Notes: generated from the letters alone by a model not told the origin. A stretch of 64,000 bases of DNA from Ruoffia sp044336205 (GCA_044336205.1 CP172318.1:434001-498000), one strand, 5' to 3'. Shown: positions 43,573 through 52,755, counted from the first letter of the stretch. Translations and numbers: made by a program.

Positions 43573-44837
43573 TGCACGACTTTAAAGCTCAATGGTCGAG
43601 ACGCTACTCATCTTACTTAAAGGAAGTTGGAAAGTATGGTCGTTTAATTATGAATGATCATTTCTCCATTTTACTGATGATAATTCTAGCGTTTGCCGGC
43701 TTGTATTACCGTGAATTGTTAATTCAACTTGAGTCAATGGACTTAGCGGCCCTCCGTTGGGGAATAATTATCGGGGCGGTCATTTATTTAAGTGTTGTGT
43801 ACATGTGGGGTAGACCGATGTGGTTAACCAAAGATCCAGATAAAAGCTATTTGTTCGCACGAGGTGAAGAGTGGCATCAATTTTGGTTAAAGAGTGCTTT
43901 AGTTTCGTCGATCTTACCAATTATTATCCTTACCTTAGCTACCATTGTTATCTTGCCTTTTCTTGAAGTGATCAATGTATGGTCATTAAGTGAAAGTTGG
44001 CTATTAATTTTTTACCTAGTAGCATTCAAGTTAATCAGTTTTGTTTTGCTGTATTTGGATATTTTTAATTTAGGTTTGGGTCAGATATTTAACCGGCCAT
44101 TAACTAGAGGGCACCATGCAATAGTTGTTTCGGTTGTATTGTTTTTAACTTTTTGCTTACCGTCAACGTCTGCCAAGTTCATTCCGCTTGTGATTATTTT
44201 AGCTTTAGTTGTTTATATCGGATGGGCAATGTCTCAACGTCAATATCATTGGGTGGCCTTTGAACATGTAGTCAATGAAGAAGAGCGACGTGAAGTTAAT
44301 TTTTACAGATGGGTATCAGTCTTCGCAGACGTGCCTCATCTGAAAGCATCGGTGAATCGCCGAGCGTATTTGGATAGTTTAATACAGTTTTTAAGTCGTA
44401 TTCGTTTAAACCGCTATACTTACTTATTCATACGGAGTTTGCTCCGCAATAATGCTTATAGTGGCATATGGCTCCGTGTTATGGTATTTGTTGCGGTATT
44501 AATCAGCTTGGTTTCCAACTATTGGGTTGTCTTGGCTATGGGCTTAATGAGTCATATACTGACTTTAGTTCAATTAGTTCCGTTAATGATAGCTTACCGT
44601 AACCAGCCATTTCAGAAGTTATATCCTAACCGTGATGACAGTATTTTGAAGTCCTTTCAATGGACGTCCTTAGCTATTATCTTCATCCAAGTGGTTGTTT
44701 ATACATTGATTACTTTATTATCACAAGTCTATTCTACTCAATTGTGGATCGTTGTTATCGCTTGGGTTGTTGTAGGGGTTGGGCTTATTTATACCTATGT
44801 TCCTTGGTGGTATCGTAAACATCAAGCTACACAATAA
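43572..44837 (+). CDS. ecsB: EcsB ABC transporter permease
   Basis: A 421-residue membrane protein with about ten hydrophobic segments and an N-terminal cytoplasmic part (QWSRRYSSYLKEVGKYGRLI) characteristic of EcsB. It pairs with EcsA through the overlapping stop/start. A terminator follows. No EcsC homologue is adjacent. Confidence 0.9.
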   Translation: MHDFKAQWSRRYSSYLKEVGKYGRLIMNDHFSILLMIILAFAGLYYRELLIQLESMDLAALRWGIIIGAVIYLSVVYMWGRPMWLTKDPDKSYLFARGEEWHQFWLKSALVSSILPIIILTLATIVILPFLEVINVWSLSESWLLIFYLVAFKLISFVLLYLDIFNLGLGQIFNRPLTRGHHAIVVSVVLFLTFCLPSTSAKFIPLVIILALVVYIGWAMSQRQYHWVAFEHVVNEEERREVNFYRWVSVFADVPHLKASVNRRAYLDSLIQFLSRIRLNRYTYLFIRSLLRNNAYSGIWLRVMVFVAVLISLVSNYWVVLAMGLMSHILTLVQLVPLMIAYRNQPFQKLYPNRDDSILKSFQWTSLAIIFIQVVVYTLITLLSQVYSTQLWIVVIAWVVVGVGLIYTYVPWWYRKHQATQ

Positions 44838-44849
44838 TTATTTGATTGA

Positions 44850-44885
44850 AGTCGTTCAGTGTTAAGTCACTGAATGGCTTTTTTA
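44850..44885 (+). terminator. Terminator of ecsAB
   Basis: AAGTCGTTCAGTG pairs with CACTGAATGGCTT (wobble pairs allowed), followed by T. Confidence 0.8.
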
Positions 44886-45242
44886 ATAGAGAAAAAAGGT
44901 CTGATGATTGCTATAATATTGTATGAATATCACTTTGATATATTTTCACAAAGTCTGTAATTATTGTCAGTAATAGTCTGATAGTTTATGTGTTTCAGTA
45001 GAGAATAGGCGATAGATAGGGAATGATAGCCATCATATTATTTAATAAAACAGCTATTTTTTCACAATTAAAACATTTTTCACAATCTTATAAGCAATGT
45101 TTATAGCTTGAATATATAAAAAGAAAACGTTGTAACATCAGTGTTAGAGCGGTTTTCACAATCTTTCTCACCATATTATCATTTAATTTTTAAATTAGTT
45201 TGTGATATTATTTGCTTAAGATGAATTTAGGGGGAGATAATA
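44886..45242. other. AT-rich intergenic region before the NADH oxidase gene
   Basis: About 355 bases without a gene or clear hairpin. CACAA and TTTCACA motifs recur (44947, 45061, 45078, 45156), perhaps operator-like, but no defined binding site could be assigned. Confidence 0.4.
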
Positions 45243-46574
45243 ATGAAAGTTGTTATTGTTGGAGTGAATCATGCTGGTATCGCAGCAGCGAATGTTTTAT
45301 TAGATGAATATAAAGATAACGAAGTGGTATTAATTGATAAAAATGACAATATATCATATATAGGAGCGGGAACTGCTTTATTAGTAGGTAAGCAAGTTCA
45401 ATCTTCTGGTGAGTTATTCTATACGTGTAAAGAAGACTTTGAAGAAAAAGGCGCGCGTGTCTTAATGGAAACGGAAGTAGACCGTATCGATTTTGACAAC
45501 AAAGTTGTTCACGCGGTAGCTAAAGACGGAAACGAGTTCGAAGAATCATATGATAAATTAATTCTTGCGACAGGGTCTCACCCAATCTCACCAAATGTTC
45601 CAGGTAATGATCTTGATGGTATTCACTTCTTGAAACTATTCCAAGAAGGTCAATCTGTAGACCGTGAATTAGACAAAGAAGAAGTACAAACAGTAGCGGT
45701 TATCGGTGCTGGATACATCGGAGTAGAAGTAGCAGAAGCTGTTCAACGTCGTGGTAAAAAAGTATTAGTATTCGATGCAATGGCAACATCTTTATCTAAC
45801 TATTATGATCCTGAGTTTGCGAACTTAATGGACAAAAACCTAGAAGATAACGGATTAGAGTTACACTTTGGTGAATTAGCTGAAGAGTACATCGGTGACA
45901 ATGGTCGCATTAAAGGAATTAAAACAACAAACGGTTCTTATGATGTAGACTTAGTGATTAATGCGATTGGATTCCGTCCTAATAATGACTTAGGAAGAGA
46001 TCACTTAGAATTATTTGCTAATGGTGCTTACTTAGTAGACCGTCACCAACAAACAAGCGACCCAGATGTATATGCCGTTGGAGACTGTGCGACAGTTTAC
46101 TCTAACGCATTGAAGAATACTGCCTACATTGCCTTAGCAAGTAACGCAGTTCGTTCTGGAATTGTAGCAGGACATAACGTTGGTGGTACTAACCTAGAGC
46201 ATGTTGGAGTACAAGGTTCAAACGGTATCTCAATCTTTGGATTGAACTTAGTATCGACAGGTTACTCAATACACGCCGCTGAACGATTCGGCTTAGATGT
46301 AGCTTATGTAGACCACGAAGACGTTCAAAAATCAGATTACATGGATCACAATGAATCAGTTAAAATCCGTATCGTATATGAGAAAGAATCTCGTCGTATT
46401 GTCGGAGCACAAATCGCTTCTCGTTATGATATGTCAGCGACGATTCACATGTTCTCATTAGCAATCCAAGAAGAAGTAACAATCGACAAATTAAAATTAA
46501 CAGATATCTTCTTCTTACCACACTTCAATAAACCATACAACTACATTACTATGGCAGCTTTAAAAGCTGAATAA
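45243..46574 (+). CDS. nox: NADH oxidase-like flavoprotein lacking the redox-active cysteine
   Basis: A 443-residue FAD-dependent pyridine nucleotide-disulfide oxidoreductase of the Nox/CoA-disulfide reductase type: N-terminal FAD site (VVIVGVNHAGIAAANVLL), NADH site (VAVIGAGYIGVEVAEAV), the second FAD motif (VYAVGDCATV) and a dimerisation domain. In water-forming Nox the active cysteine sits in NISFLGCGTALW; here the same place reads NISYIGAGTALL, with Ala42. Loss of this cysteine turns related enzymes into peroxide producers, so H2O2 formation is expected. The ribosome site is AGGGGGAG. It is followed by a terminator. Confidence 0.92.
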   Translation: MKVVIVGVNHAGIAAANVLLDEYKDNEVVLIDKNDNISYIGAGTALLVGKQVQSSGELFYTCKEDFEEKGARVLMETEVDRIDFDNKVVHAVAKDGNEFEESYDKLILATGSHPISPNVPGNDLDGIHFLKLFQEGQSVDRELDKEEVQTVAVIGAGYIGVEVAEAVQRRGKKVLVFDAMATSLSNYYDPEFANLMDKNLEDNGLELHFGELAEEYIGDNGRIKGIKTTNGSYDVDLVINAIGFRPNNDLGRDHLELFANGAYLVDRHQQTSDPDVYAVGDCATVYSNALKNTAYIALASNAVRSGIVAGHNVGGTNLEHVGVQGSNGISIFGLNLVSTGYSIHAAERFGLDVAYVDHEDVQKSDYMDHNESVKIRIVYEKESRRIVGAQIASRYDMSATIHMFSLAIQEEVTIDKLKLTDIFFLPHFNKPYNYITMAALKAE

Positions 46575-46586
46575 TTATTCAAATTA

Positions 46587-46633
46587 ATATCGCCAGCTAT
46601 CCATCGTTAAATTGGATAGCTGGTGATATTTTG
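46587..46633 (+). terminator. Terminator after the NADH oxidase gene
   Basis: ATATCGCCAGCTATCC pairs with GGATAGCTGGTGATAT (one mismatch), followed by four T. Confidence 0.8.
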
Positions 46634-46635
46634 CT

Positions 46636-46905
46636 TTATTCATTTCCTAAGAGGTGTTGAATGTCTTTAGCAGTCGCGTGGATATAATTAATATCATCTT
46701 TGGTAGGGACAGAGTGAATAGAGAGCGTATACTTATTCGGAATGACCGGTAGAGGACTGTTCTGATTGAACCGTCTAAGATTTCTGATCTTTCTTTGTAT
46801 ATCATCAAGTTTTGATGGTCAGTCAATAATTCAATAATGATTAATTGTCTTAATTCTTTAGAAGATAATATTTCTCTTATAGATGTCCCACCTTCTGAGT
46901 TGCAC
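46636..46905 (-). pseudogene. Degraded fragment of a helix-turn-helix regulator (Mga-like)
   Basis: On the minus strand, one frame gives SIREILSSKELRQLIIIELL, resembling the first helix-turn-helix of Mga/BglG-type regulators. It continues into KERSEILDGSIR, which looks like a damaged recognition helix. A second frame then gives NSPLPVIPNKYTLSIHSV and ends HLLGNE with a stop at 46638-46636. There is no start codon with a ribosome site and the frames do not join. It is best read as a remnant with frameshifts and an internal deletion; the assignment is tentative. Confidence 0.4.
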
Positions 46906-47053
46906 TATATAGTGAAAACAAACTGTATTAATATTTTCCTGTAAGCAAGATTATCATGTATAATATCTGTTATAAGTTCAAGCTACATACGAGAAAATAT
47001 TATTAGAAAGTGGTAAGATAGTTAGTGATGATAACAAAAGAAAGGTTGAGTTT

Positions 47054-48136
47054 ATGGAATTGAATAAAGACTTATTAATTAAGTTGACGGAAGTCAACGG
47101 GATTGCTGGGAATGAAACACAAGTACGAGAATTATTCAAAGCAGAGACTGAAGACTATGTGGATGAGTTTCTTCAAGATGGATTAGGAGGCATCTTCGGT
47201 AAGCATATAGGAGATGAGAATGGTCCCCGTGTTATGATGGCAGGTCACTTGGATGAAGTTGGATTCATGGTAAGCCAGATTACAGATAAAGGATTCATTA
47301 AGTTTGTTACCATTGGCGGTTGGTGGAGCCAAGTTGTCTTAGCTCAAGAAGTTGTAATTACAACCCGTGACGGTAAAGAAATCGAAGGAGTGACAGGATC
47401 TAAACCTCCTCATGTTCTTACAGCTGAAGCACGTAAGAAACCTATCGATATGAAAGATATCTTCATTGATGTAGGTGCACAATCCAAAGAAGAGATCGAA
47501 GCGATGGGTATCAGACCTGGAGATATGATTACGCCTAAGATTAAAACGCGTCGCTTGAATGGAACACCATTCTTGTTAGGGAAAGCTTGGGACAACCGTA
47601 TTGGTGTGGCTGTTGCGATTGAAGTCCTAAAACATGCTAAAGCCAAGGGACACCAAACTGTTCTGTTCTCAGGAGCGAATGTTCAAGAAGAAGTTGGCTT
47701 ACGCGGTGCCAAAGTCGCAGCAAACCTAATTAAAGCTGACATTGCCATTGCCCTAGATACTGGAACAGCAGGCGATACACCAGGTATGACCAAAGATGAA
47801 GCAGATAGTGAATTAGGAAAAGGGCCTCAAGTGATTGTTTATGATGCCTCGATGATTGGACACAAAGGTTTCCGTGACTTTGTTATAGACGTTGCAGAGA
47901 AACATGACATTCCATTCCAATATACCTTCATTCCAGGTGGAGGAACAGATGCTGGTTCGATTCATACAGCTCAAGAAGGTATTCCATCTATTGCGATTAC
48001 TGTACCTGTTCGTTACTTACACTCAACAACGTCAGTGATTCACGAAGATGACTTCAAGAACACAGTTCGTTTAGTAACTGCCATTCTTGATGAATTAAAT
48101 AATGAGACAGTTCAATCAATACATGATAATGTCTAA
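47054..48136 (+). CDS. M42 family glutamyl aminopeptidase / endoglucanase-type metallopeptidase
   Basis: A 360-residue cytosolic metallopeptidase of family M42 with the metal ligands in MAGHLDEVGFM, the bridging Asp in GKAWDNRIGVAVAIEVL, the EEVGLRGA glutamates, ALDTGTAGDTPG and the final PVRYLHSTTSVIH histidine. It removes N-terminal residues, typically acidic ones, from peptides. ATG 47054 is preceded by AAAGAAAGG. It is followed after 17 bases by the lipoate ligase gene, likely one transcript. Confidence 0.92.
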   Translation: MELNKDLLIKLTEVNGIAGNETQVRELFKAETEDYVDEFLQDGLGGIFGKHIGDENGPRVMMAGHLDEVGFMVSQITDKGFIKFVTIGGWWSQVVLAQEVVITTRDGKEIEGVTGSKPPHVLTAEARKKPIDMKDIFIDVGAQSKEEIEAMGIRPGDMITPKIKTRRLNGTPFLLGKAWDNRIGVAVAIEVLKHAKAKGHQTVLFSGANVQEEVGLRGAKVAANLIKADIAIALDTGTAGDTPGMTKDEADSELGKGPQVIVYDASMIGHKGFRDFVIDVAEKHDIPFQYTFIPGGGTDAGSIHTAQEGIPSIAITVPVRYLHSTTSVIHEDDFKNTVRLVTAILDELNNETVQSIHDNV

Positions 48137-48153
48137 TAGAAAGGGATAAGCAG

Positions 48154-49161
48154 ATGATATTTGTAGATAATGGGAACAATTATGATGCAAGTTTGAATAT
48201 TGCACTGGAGACATATTTAGTAGAGAACCGTTTAGTCGACGAACCAATATTATTATTCTATATTAATAAGCCATCGATTATTATCGGACGTAACCAGAAT
48301 ACAGCTGAAGAAATTAACCAAGCCTATGTTGATGCCAACAATATTGATGTTGTCCGCCGTATGTCAGGTGGTGGGGCAGTGTATCACGATCTTGGGAACT
48401 TTAGTTTCTGCTTTATTAAAGATGACGATGGTTCGTTCAGAGATTTCAAGAGTTTTACTGAACCAATGATCGAAGCCTTACATAAGATGGGAGCTAGTGG
48501 GGCAGAGTTACAAGGTCGTAACGACTTATTGATTGATGGCAAGAAATTCTCAGGTAATGCCATGTATGCCAAAGACGGAAGAATGACTGCCCACGGTACA
48601 ATTTTGTTTGATTCTGACTTAGATGAAGTTAACAATGCGTTGAAACCTCGAAAAGCTAAGATTGAATCAAAAGGTATCAAGTCTGTACGCTCACGGGTAA
48701 CCAACATCAAACCATACGTTGATGAGAAATACCAAAACTTATCAACAGAGGAATTCCGCGACTTAGTTCTTCTCGAGATTTTCGGCGTTGACAAACGTGA
48801 AGACGTACCCGAATTAAAAATCACTGACGAAATGTGGGAAGGTGTATACAAGATTCGTGACGAACGGATGGGGAACTGGGATTGGAACTATGGTAAATCG
48901 CCTGACTTTGATATTGAACAAAGTAAGAAATTCCCATTCGGATTCGTTGATATTCGCTTCAATGTAAGTCAAGGAATTATTAAAAATGCACGAATCTACG
49001 GGGACTTCTTCGGACTAGGTGAGATCAAAGACGTCGAAGACAAGCTGAATGGTGTCAAATACGAACGCCAAGCAGTAAGTGAAGCGCTAGCTGACGTTGA
49101 TGTGAATAAATACTTTGGTAATACAACTGTTGAAGAAATTGTCGGGCTTATCTTTGAATAA
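48154..49161 (+). CDS. lplA: Lipoate-protein ligase A
   Basis: A 335-residue ligase with the diagnostic RRMSGGGAVYHDLGNFSFCF motif (about residues 69-88), the adenylate-binding lysine segment DGKKFSGNAMYAKDGR, HGTILFDSDL, and a C-terminal accessory domain (about 245-335). It activates free lipoate with ATP and attaches it to E2 or GcvH proteins. AGAAAGGGATAAG is the ribosome site. It is followed by a strong terminator. Confidence 0.95.
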   Translation: MIFVDNGNNYDASLNIALETYLVENRLVDEPILLFYINKPSIIIGRNQNTAEEINQAYVDANNIDVVRRMSGGGAVYHDLGNFSFCFIKDDDGSFRDFKSFTEPMIEALHKMGASGAELQGRNDLLIDGKKFSGNAMYAKDGRMTAHGTILFDSDLDEVNNALKPRKAKIESKGIKSVRSRVTNIKPYVDEKYQNLSTEEFRDLVLLEIFGVDKREDVPELKITDEMWEGVYKIRDERMGNWDWNYGKSPDFDIEQSKKFPFGFVDIRFNVSQGIIKNARIYGDFFGLGEIKDVEDKLNGVKYERQAVSEALADVDVNKYFGNTTVEEIVGLIFE

Positions 49162-49200
49162 TTAATAAAAAACTGACCTATGCAATGAAGATCATTTTCC

Positions 49201-49247
49201 AAATCGTGAGGATTTCGTTAACGAAACGAAATCTTCACGATTTTTTT
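49201..49247 (+). terminator. Strong terminator after lplA
   Basis: A 19-base arm (AAATCGTGAGGATTTCGTT) pairs with AACGAAATCTTCACGATTT with one bulge, followed by seven T. Confidence 0.9.
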
Positions 49248-49317
49248 GTTAGTAAGGGGAGTGACTTGAGTTGTCGCGTAGAAAGTTCCTACAAATTTCC
49301 GTGCAGTAGGCATTATG

Positions 49318-49653
49318 TGGAACAATGAGTTATCAAAGTTCCGGTTATGAGGGTCTATGCGGAACAATGAGTTATCAAAGTTCCGGTTATGAGCGACTAA
49401 GCGGAACAATGAGTTATCAAAGTTCCGGGTAGATGGTGTTATACGGAACAATGAGTTATCAAAGTTCCGGGTAGATGGTGTTATACGGAACAATGAGTTA
49501 TCAAAGTTCCGGGTAGATGGTGTTATTCGGAACAATGAGTTATCAAAGTTCCGGTTATGAGGGACTATGCGGAACAATGAGTTTTCAAAGTTCCGAGTAG
49601 GAGGCATTATACGGAACAATGAGTTATCAAAGTTCCGAGTTAACTGATTATTC
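49318..49653. repeat. Tandem array of eight units of 42 bp, each with an internal dyad
   Basis: Eight 42-bp units start with CGGAACAATGAGTTATCA and continue AAGTTCCG. CGGAAC and GTTCCG form the arms around a 14-base loop that is almost invariant. The remaining 16 bases vary, in three recurring versions (GTTATGAGGG, GGTAGATGGTG, AGTAGGAGGC). One degenerate unit precedes (about 49277-49317) and another follows. The array lies between converging lplA and gshF, and is unrelated in sequence to the arrays at 5625 and 27567. Confidence 0.95.
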
Positions 49654-49708
49654 GTGTACAATGTCGCCACTCAAAGTCCCCAATGCTCAAAAAATCACTG
49701 ACCAAAGT

Positions 49709-49747
49709 AAAAAAATAGAGCCTAGGGCACGGAATGACCTAGGCTCT
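49709..49747 (-). terminator. Terminator of gshF
   Basis: A 10-bp stem (AGAGCCTAGG with CCTAGGCTCT). On the minus strand it is followed by a T-run (49709-49715). Confidence 0.85.
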
Positions 49748-49757
49748 ATTTAACAAA

Positions 49758-52037
49758 TTATCTATCGAATGCTTGAGGGAAAAGTTGTTCTAGGATTTTC
49801 AATCCTAGGTGGCGCTCTTTACCTATGCTTGGATAACGATGTAGTGTAATCATTGGGTTGAAGTTTGCTTCAATAATACCATAGTTTGATACATCAGCTT
49901 CTTTAGTATAGTCTTTAATAATAATATCGACTCCACAGAAATTAGCATCTAACAATCTAGCAGCTTCTTCGGCTATCGCTTTGTATGAAGGATGTGTATC
50001 ATCGGTACGGTCAATGGAAACACCACCTGTCGACACATTACTATTCTCTCTAAGGAATATCTTTTGACCTTTTTCAACGACAGAATCAAATGTTAATCCT
50101 TGATTCTTTAATTGAAGGGTTTCGATATTGCCTTTCTCAATAACAGTAAGTGGCGTCTTGTGGTCACGACCACGTAATGGATCTTCGTTTGCTTGGTCAA
50201 CGAGTTCACTGATCGTTGAGATACCATCACCAATAACATGCGCAGCTTGCCTCTCAACTGCCGCCAGTGTTTGTTGGTTTTGAACATAGAATCGCAATTC
50301 AGTTCCATCTATATATTCCTCAACTAGCACAGTCTTATCTTCACTAAAAGCAAAGGATAAAGCATCACGGTAGTCATCTTCAGAAGGATGATGCTTAAAG
50401 ATTGTAATACCTAAGCCATAATTAGTATTCTTAGGCTTAACCACCCAAGCTTTCTTAGGTAAGAAGCGGTATTCTGCCATAGCTTTTTCAATCGAATCGT
50501 AAGAAGTTCCAGCAGGAACAGTTAAGCCACCTTCTTCTAGTAAAATCTTCGTAGCAACTTTATTCTCCATTAAAAAATATGAGATTAATGAATCTAAACG
50601 AGTCATATTCGCACTTTTTACTTGTTCAACTTGGTCTTTATAAGTCAATTCGATAATGTTCTCGCTGGCATCAATGATGCGAACTTTAATACCTGCTTTA
50701 ATTGCCTCTTTAAGAACATCTTGTGTAGAAAGTTCCAAATCAGAAAAACCATGAAGAAGATAAGGTTGATCAAGATAAACTTTTTGGTGTTTCTCCGCTA
50801 ACTCAAGACCTAAGTCAACAAATGCTTCATAGTCTTCGGCTTGGTTAACAATGATTCCAGCTAAAGTTTTCTTCGGATCATGAAGAGTGGCTTCAAGTCT
50901 ATCTACTAAATCCAAGGTATTTGTAGAAGCATCGAGTTCATTTGCAATCATTCTCATTGCATCAACTAACCACTGTCCTTCTTCTGGGTAAAGAGGACCC
51001 GCAAGTGCGTCAGACTCAGCAGTATCGTAATTCATCTGAGTTCCTTTAACAATCTCGGTATCGAATTGAACATCCGGTAAGAAGAGCAGTGTAATGACAA
51101 ACAACTTAATTAATGCAATGCTTTCTTCATCAATCCCATATGGGGCAAATGGATTCAAATCCACATTACGAAACTCAAGATAAGAAATACCTTCATTATC
51201 TAATAAATCTCGGGCATTTTTCCCACCACGAAGTCGCACATCACGGTATAACTCTTTCTCTAAAGAAAGCTTACCTGATTCAACTGCCTCTTCGATTGAA
51301 TCAACTAAATCATCCAAAGAGTCATAGTTCATGACAACATCTTCTTTGTTCTGATAACCATAACGACTTTGACGAATGGACTTCATACGGCTTGTGTGAG
51401 GCTTACCATATAAATTCGTTGCATAATTCGGTGCAACATATGGCGTGGCTCCGATAGCATAAGTCAGTAACCAACGATATCTAAAGTAGTTTCGAGTCAA
51501 ATGCATATATAGATCGTTATTGAATTCTTTAGAATCTGTATAAGAAGACTGACGGTTAAATGATTCTTGCTCAGTATCTGGATGGATCTGGAAGTTGTAA
51601 TGAATACCAGAGATTAATTGGACATGTTTACCGTAGATGTCAGCCAAATAAGCACGGTATTGGAATTCATCAGGGTTCTCTAACTGAGCGATCTTAATGT
51701 CTTCAGGGTTATCCGGAATAATAGCCGGAGTACTAAACGGCCATAAATATTCATCTTTCTCCTCATTAGTCGTAGCTACAATTTGGTGAAAGGCACTTAA
51801 CCAATCAATTATTTCTTCTATAGAAGAACTCGGTGGGGTAATTAGTTCTAATTGACTCTCTGCAAAGTCTGTTTGTATATAGGGTTGGTGACTACGAGTT
51901 CCCCAATGGACATCATGTAAGTTGTTCGATATGTTCCCATCGTGATCAACACGTAGTGATTCTCGCTCAATCCCAACAGTACTTAACCATAAAGATGGAA
52001 TCTGATCGAGTGTGAAAAATGTCTCTTGTATAGTCAT
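49758..52037 (-). CDS. gshF: Bifunctional glutamate-cysteine ligase / glutathione synthetase
   Basis: A 759-residue fused enzyme. The N-terminal GshA-type ligase (about residues 1-470) has STVGIERESLRVDHDGNIS, TDFAESQLELITPP and YLEFRNVDLNPFAPYG. The C-terminal ATP-grasp synthetase (about 490-759) has WVVKPKNTNYGLGI, VEEYIDGTELRFYV and EANFNPMITLHRYP. It makes glutathione from Glu, Cys and Gly in two ATP-dependent steps, as in streptococci and Listeria. The start is ATG 52037 with AAGGAGG upstream. It is transcribed alone; with the peroxide-prone NADH oxidase it fits an oxidative-stress role. Confidence 0.96.
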   Translation of the reverse strand: MTIQETFFTLDQIPSLWLSTVGIERESLRVDHDGNISNNLHDVHWGTRSHQPYIQTDFAESQLELITPPSSSIEEIIDWLSAFHQIVATTNEEKDEYLWPFSTPAIIPDNPEDIKIAQLENPDEFQYRAYLADIYGKHVQLISGIHYNFQIHPDTEQESFNRQSSYTDSKEFNNDLYMHLTRNYFRYRWLLTYAIGATPYVAPNYATNLYGKPHTSRMKSIRQSRYGYQNKEDVVMNYDSLDDLVDSIEEAVESGKLSLEKELYRDVRLRGGKNARDLLDNEGISYLEFRNVDLNPFAPYGIDEESIALIKLFVITLLFLPDVQFDTEIVKGTQMNYDTAESDALAGPLYPEEGQWLVDAMRMIANELDASTNTLDLVDRLEATLHDPKKTLAGIIVNQAEDYEAFVDLGLELAEKHQKVYLDQPYLLHGFSDLELSTQDVLKEAIKAGIKVRIIDASENIIELTYKDQVEQVKSANMTRLDSLISYFLMENKVATKILLEEGGLTVPAGTSYDSIEKAMAEYRFLPKKAWVVKPKNTNYGLGITIFKHHPSEDDYRDALSFAFSEDKTVLVEEYIDGTELRFYVQNQQTLAAVERQAAHVIGDGISTISELVDQANEDPLRGRDHKTPLTVIEKGNIETLQLKNQGLTFDSVVEKGQKIFLRENSNVSTGGVSIDRTDDTHPSYKAIAEEAARLLDANFCGVDIIIKDYTKEADVSNYGIIEANFNPMITLHRYPSIGKERHLGLKILEQLFPQAFDR

Positions 52038-52222
52038 GAAATCCTCCTTGTAATAATAAAGGTAAGCATATTATACAACATTCTAATCAATATGATAGAG
52101 TTAAAGATCTAAAAAACAATCAAGGCAGTATATCAACTTGCATTTATATAAAAGAGTAAAATACTAATACACAGAAGAAATAAAAAAATGCAAAGAATTA
52201 TAAGAAAAAGTTAAAAAGTATG
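52038..52222. other. gshF upstream region
   Basis: About 185 AT-rich bases between gshF and the first rRNA promoter; it should hold the gshF promoter, which I could not pin down. Confidence 0.4.
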
Positions 52223-52252
52223 TTGACACTCTATCGCAACCCATGATATATT
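52223..52252 (+). promoter_or_regulatory. rRNA operon promoter 1
   Basis: TTGACA (52223-52228), 18 bases, TATATT (52247-52252), with an A-rich AAAAAGT element just upstream. Confidence 0.75.
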
Positions 52253-52349
52253 ATCACTTGTCGTCACGAGGGCGTTGTCACAATGCTATGGGACGTACAT
52301 GAAGGTTTACTAAGAATTTATATCTTTTTTACAAAAACTTCAAAAAGTA

Positions 52350-52378
52350 TTGACGAATTAAAGCGTCGATGATAATAT
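52350..52378 (+). promoter_or_regulatory. rRNA operon promoter 2
   Basis: TTGACG (52350-52355), 17 bases, TAATAT (52373-52378), preceded by CAAAAAGTA. Confidence 0.75.
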
Positions 52379-52452
52379 AACATAAGTCGCTACAATAACA
52401 CATGTAGCGCTTACAACTTGGTTGCGTCCCGGTTAAACTTTTTAAAAAAAGA

Positions 52453-52481
52453 TTTACAAACCAAGTGGACCATGATAGGAT
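52453..52481 (+). promoter_or_regulatory. rRNA operon promoter 3
   Basis: TTTACA (52453-52458), 17 bases, TAGGAT (52476-52481), preceded by a run of A. ATAAGAGTTGT follows, as at promoter 5. Confidence 0.65.
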
Positions 52482-52550
52482 ATAAGAGTTGTCGAAACAC
52501 AACCATATCAATCTCGGAAATAAACTATGAAAAAGAGTTAAAACATATTG

Positions 52551-52579
52551 TCGACACAATATGTTCCGGGTGATAAGAT
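52551..52579 (+). promoter_or_regulatory. rRNA operon promoter 4
   Basis: TCGACA (52551-52556), 17 bases, TAAGAT (52574-52579); the weakest of the set, with AAAAAGAGTT upstream. Confidence 0.55.
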
Positions 52580-52662
52580 AGAGCAATCGCAAAAAGAGCG
52601 ACAGTATCACAAGTGGATAATTAATCAATTCTATCGAATCTAAAAATCATTTTAAAAAGTGG

Positions 52663-52691
52663 TTGACAAACAATCACGACCGTGATATTCT
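52663..52691 (+). promoter_or_regulatory. rRNA operon promoter 5
   Basis: TTGACA (52663-52668), 17 bases, TATTCT (52686-52691), with AAAAAGT upstream and ATAAGAGTTGTT after it. Confidence 0.75.
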
Positions 52692-52755
52692 ATAAGAGTT
52701 GTTAAAACACAACGACCACCCTTCGAAAGAATTCAACAAACTTCCAAAAAGAGTG

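Noticed and set aside
5625..49653. CRISPR arrays as an explanation for the three tandem repeats
   Set aside because: Spacers are not unique, being shared between units; the repeated part is not a 24-37 base repeat with equal-length unique spacers, and no cas genes are in the window.
49218..49670. A 150-codon minus-strand frame over the 42-bp array with repeated RNFDNSLFR text
   Set aside because: 42 is a multiple of three, so any stop-free unit yields an open repeated frame. The conserved part is the dyad, there is no ribosome site, and the frame runs into terminator sequence.
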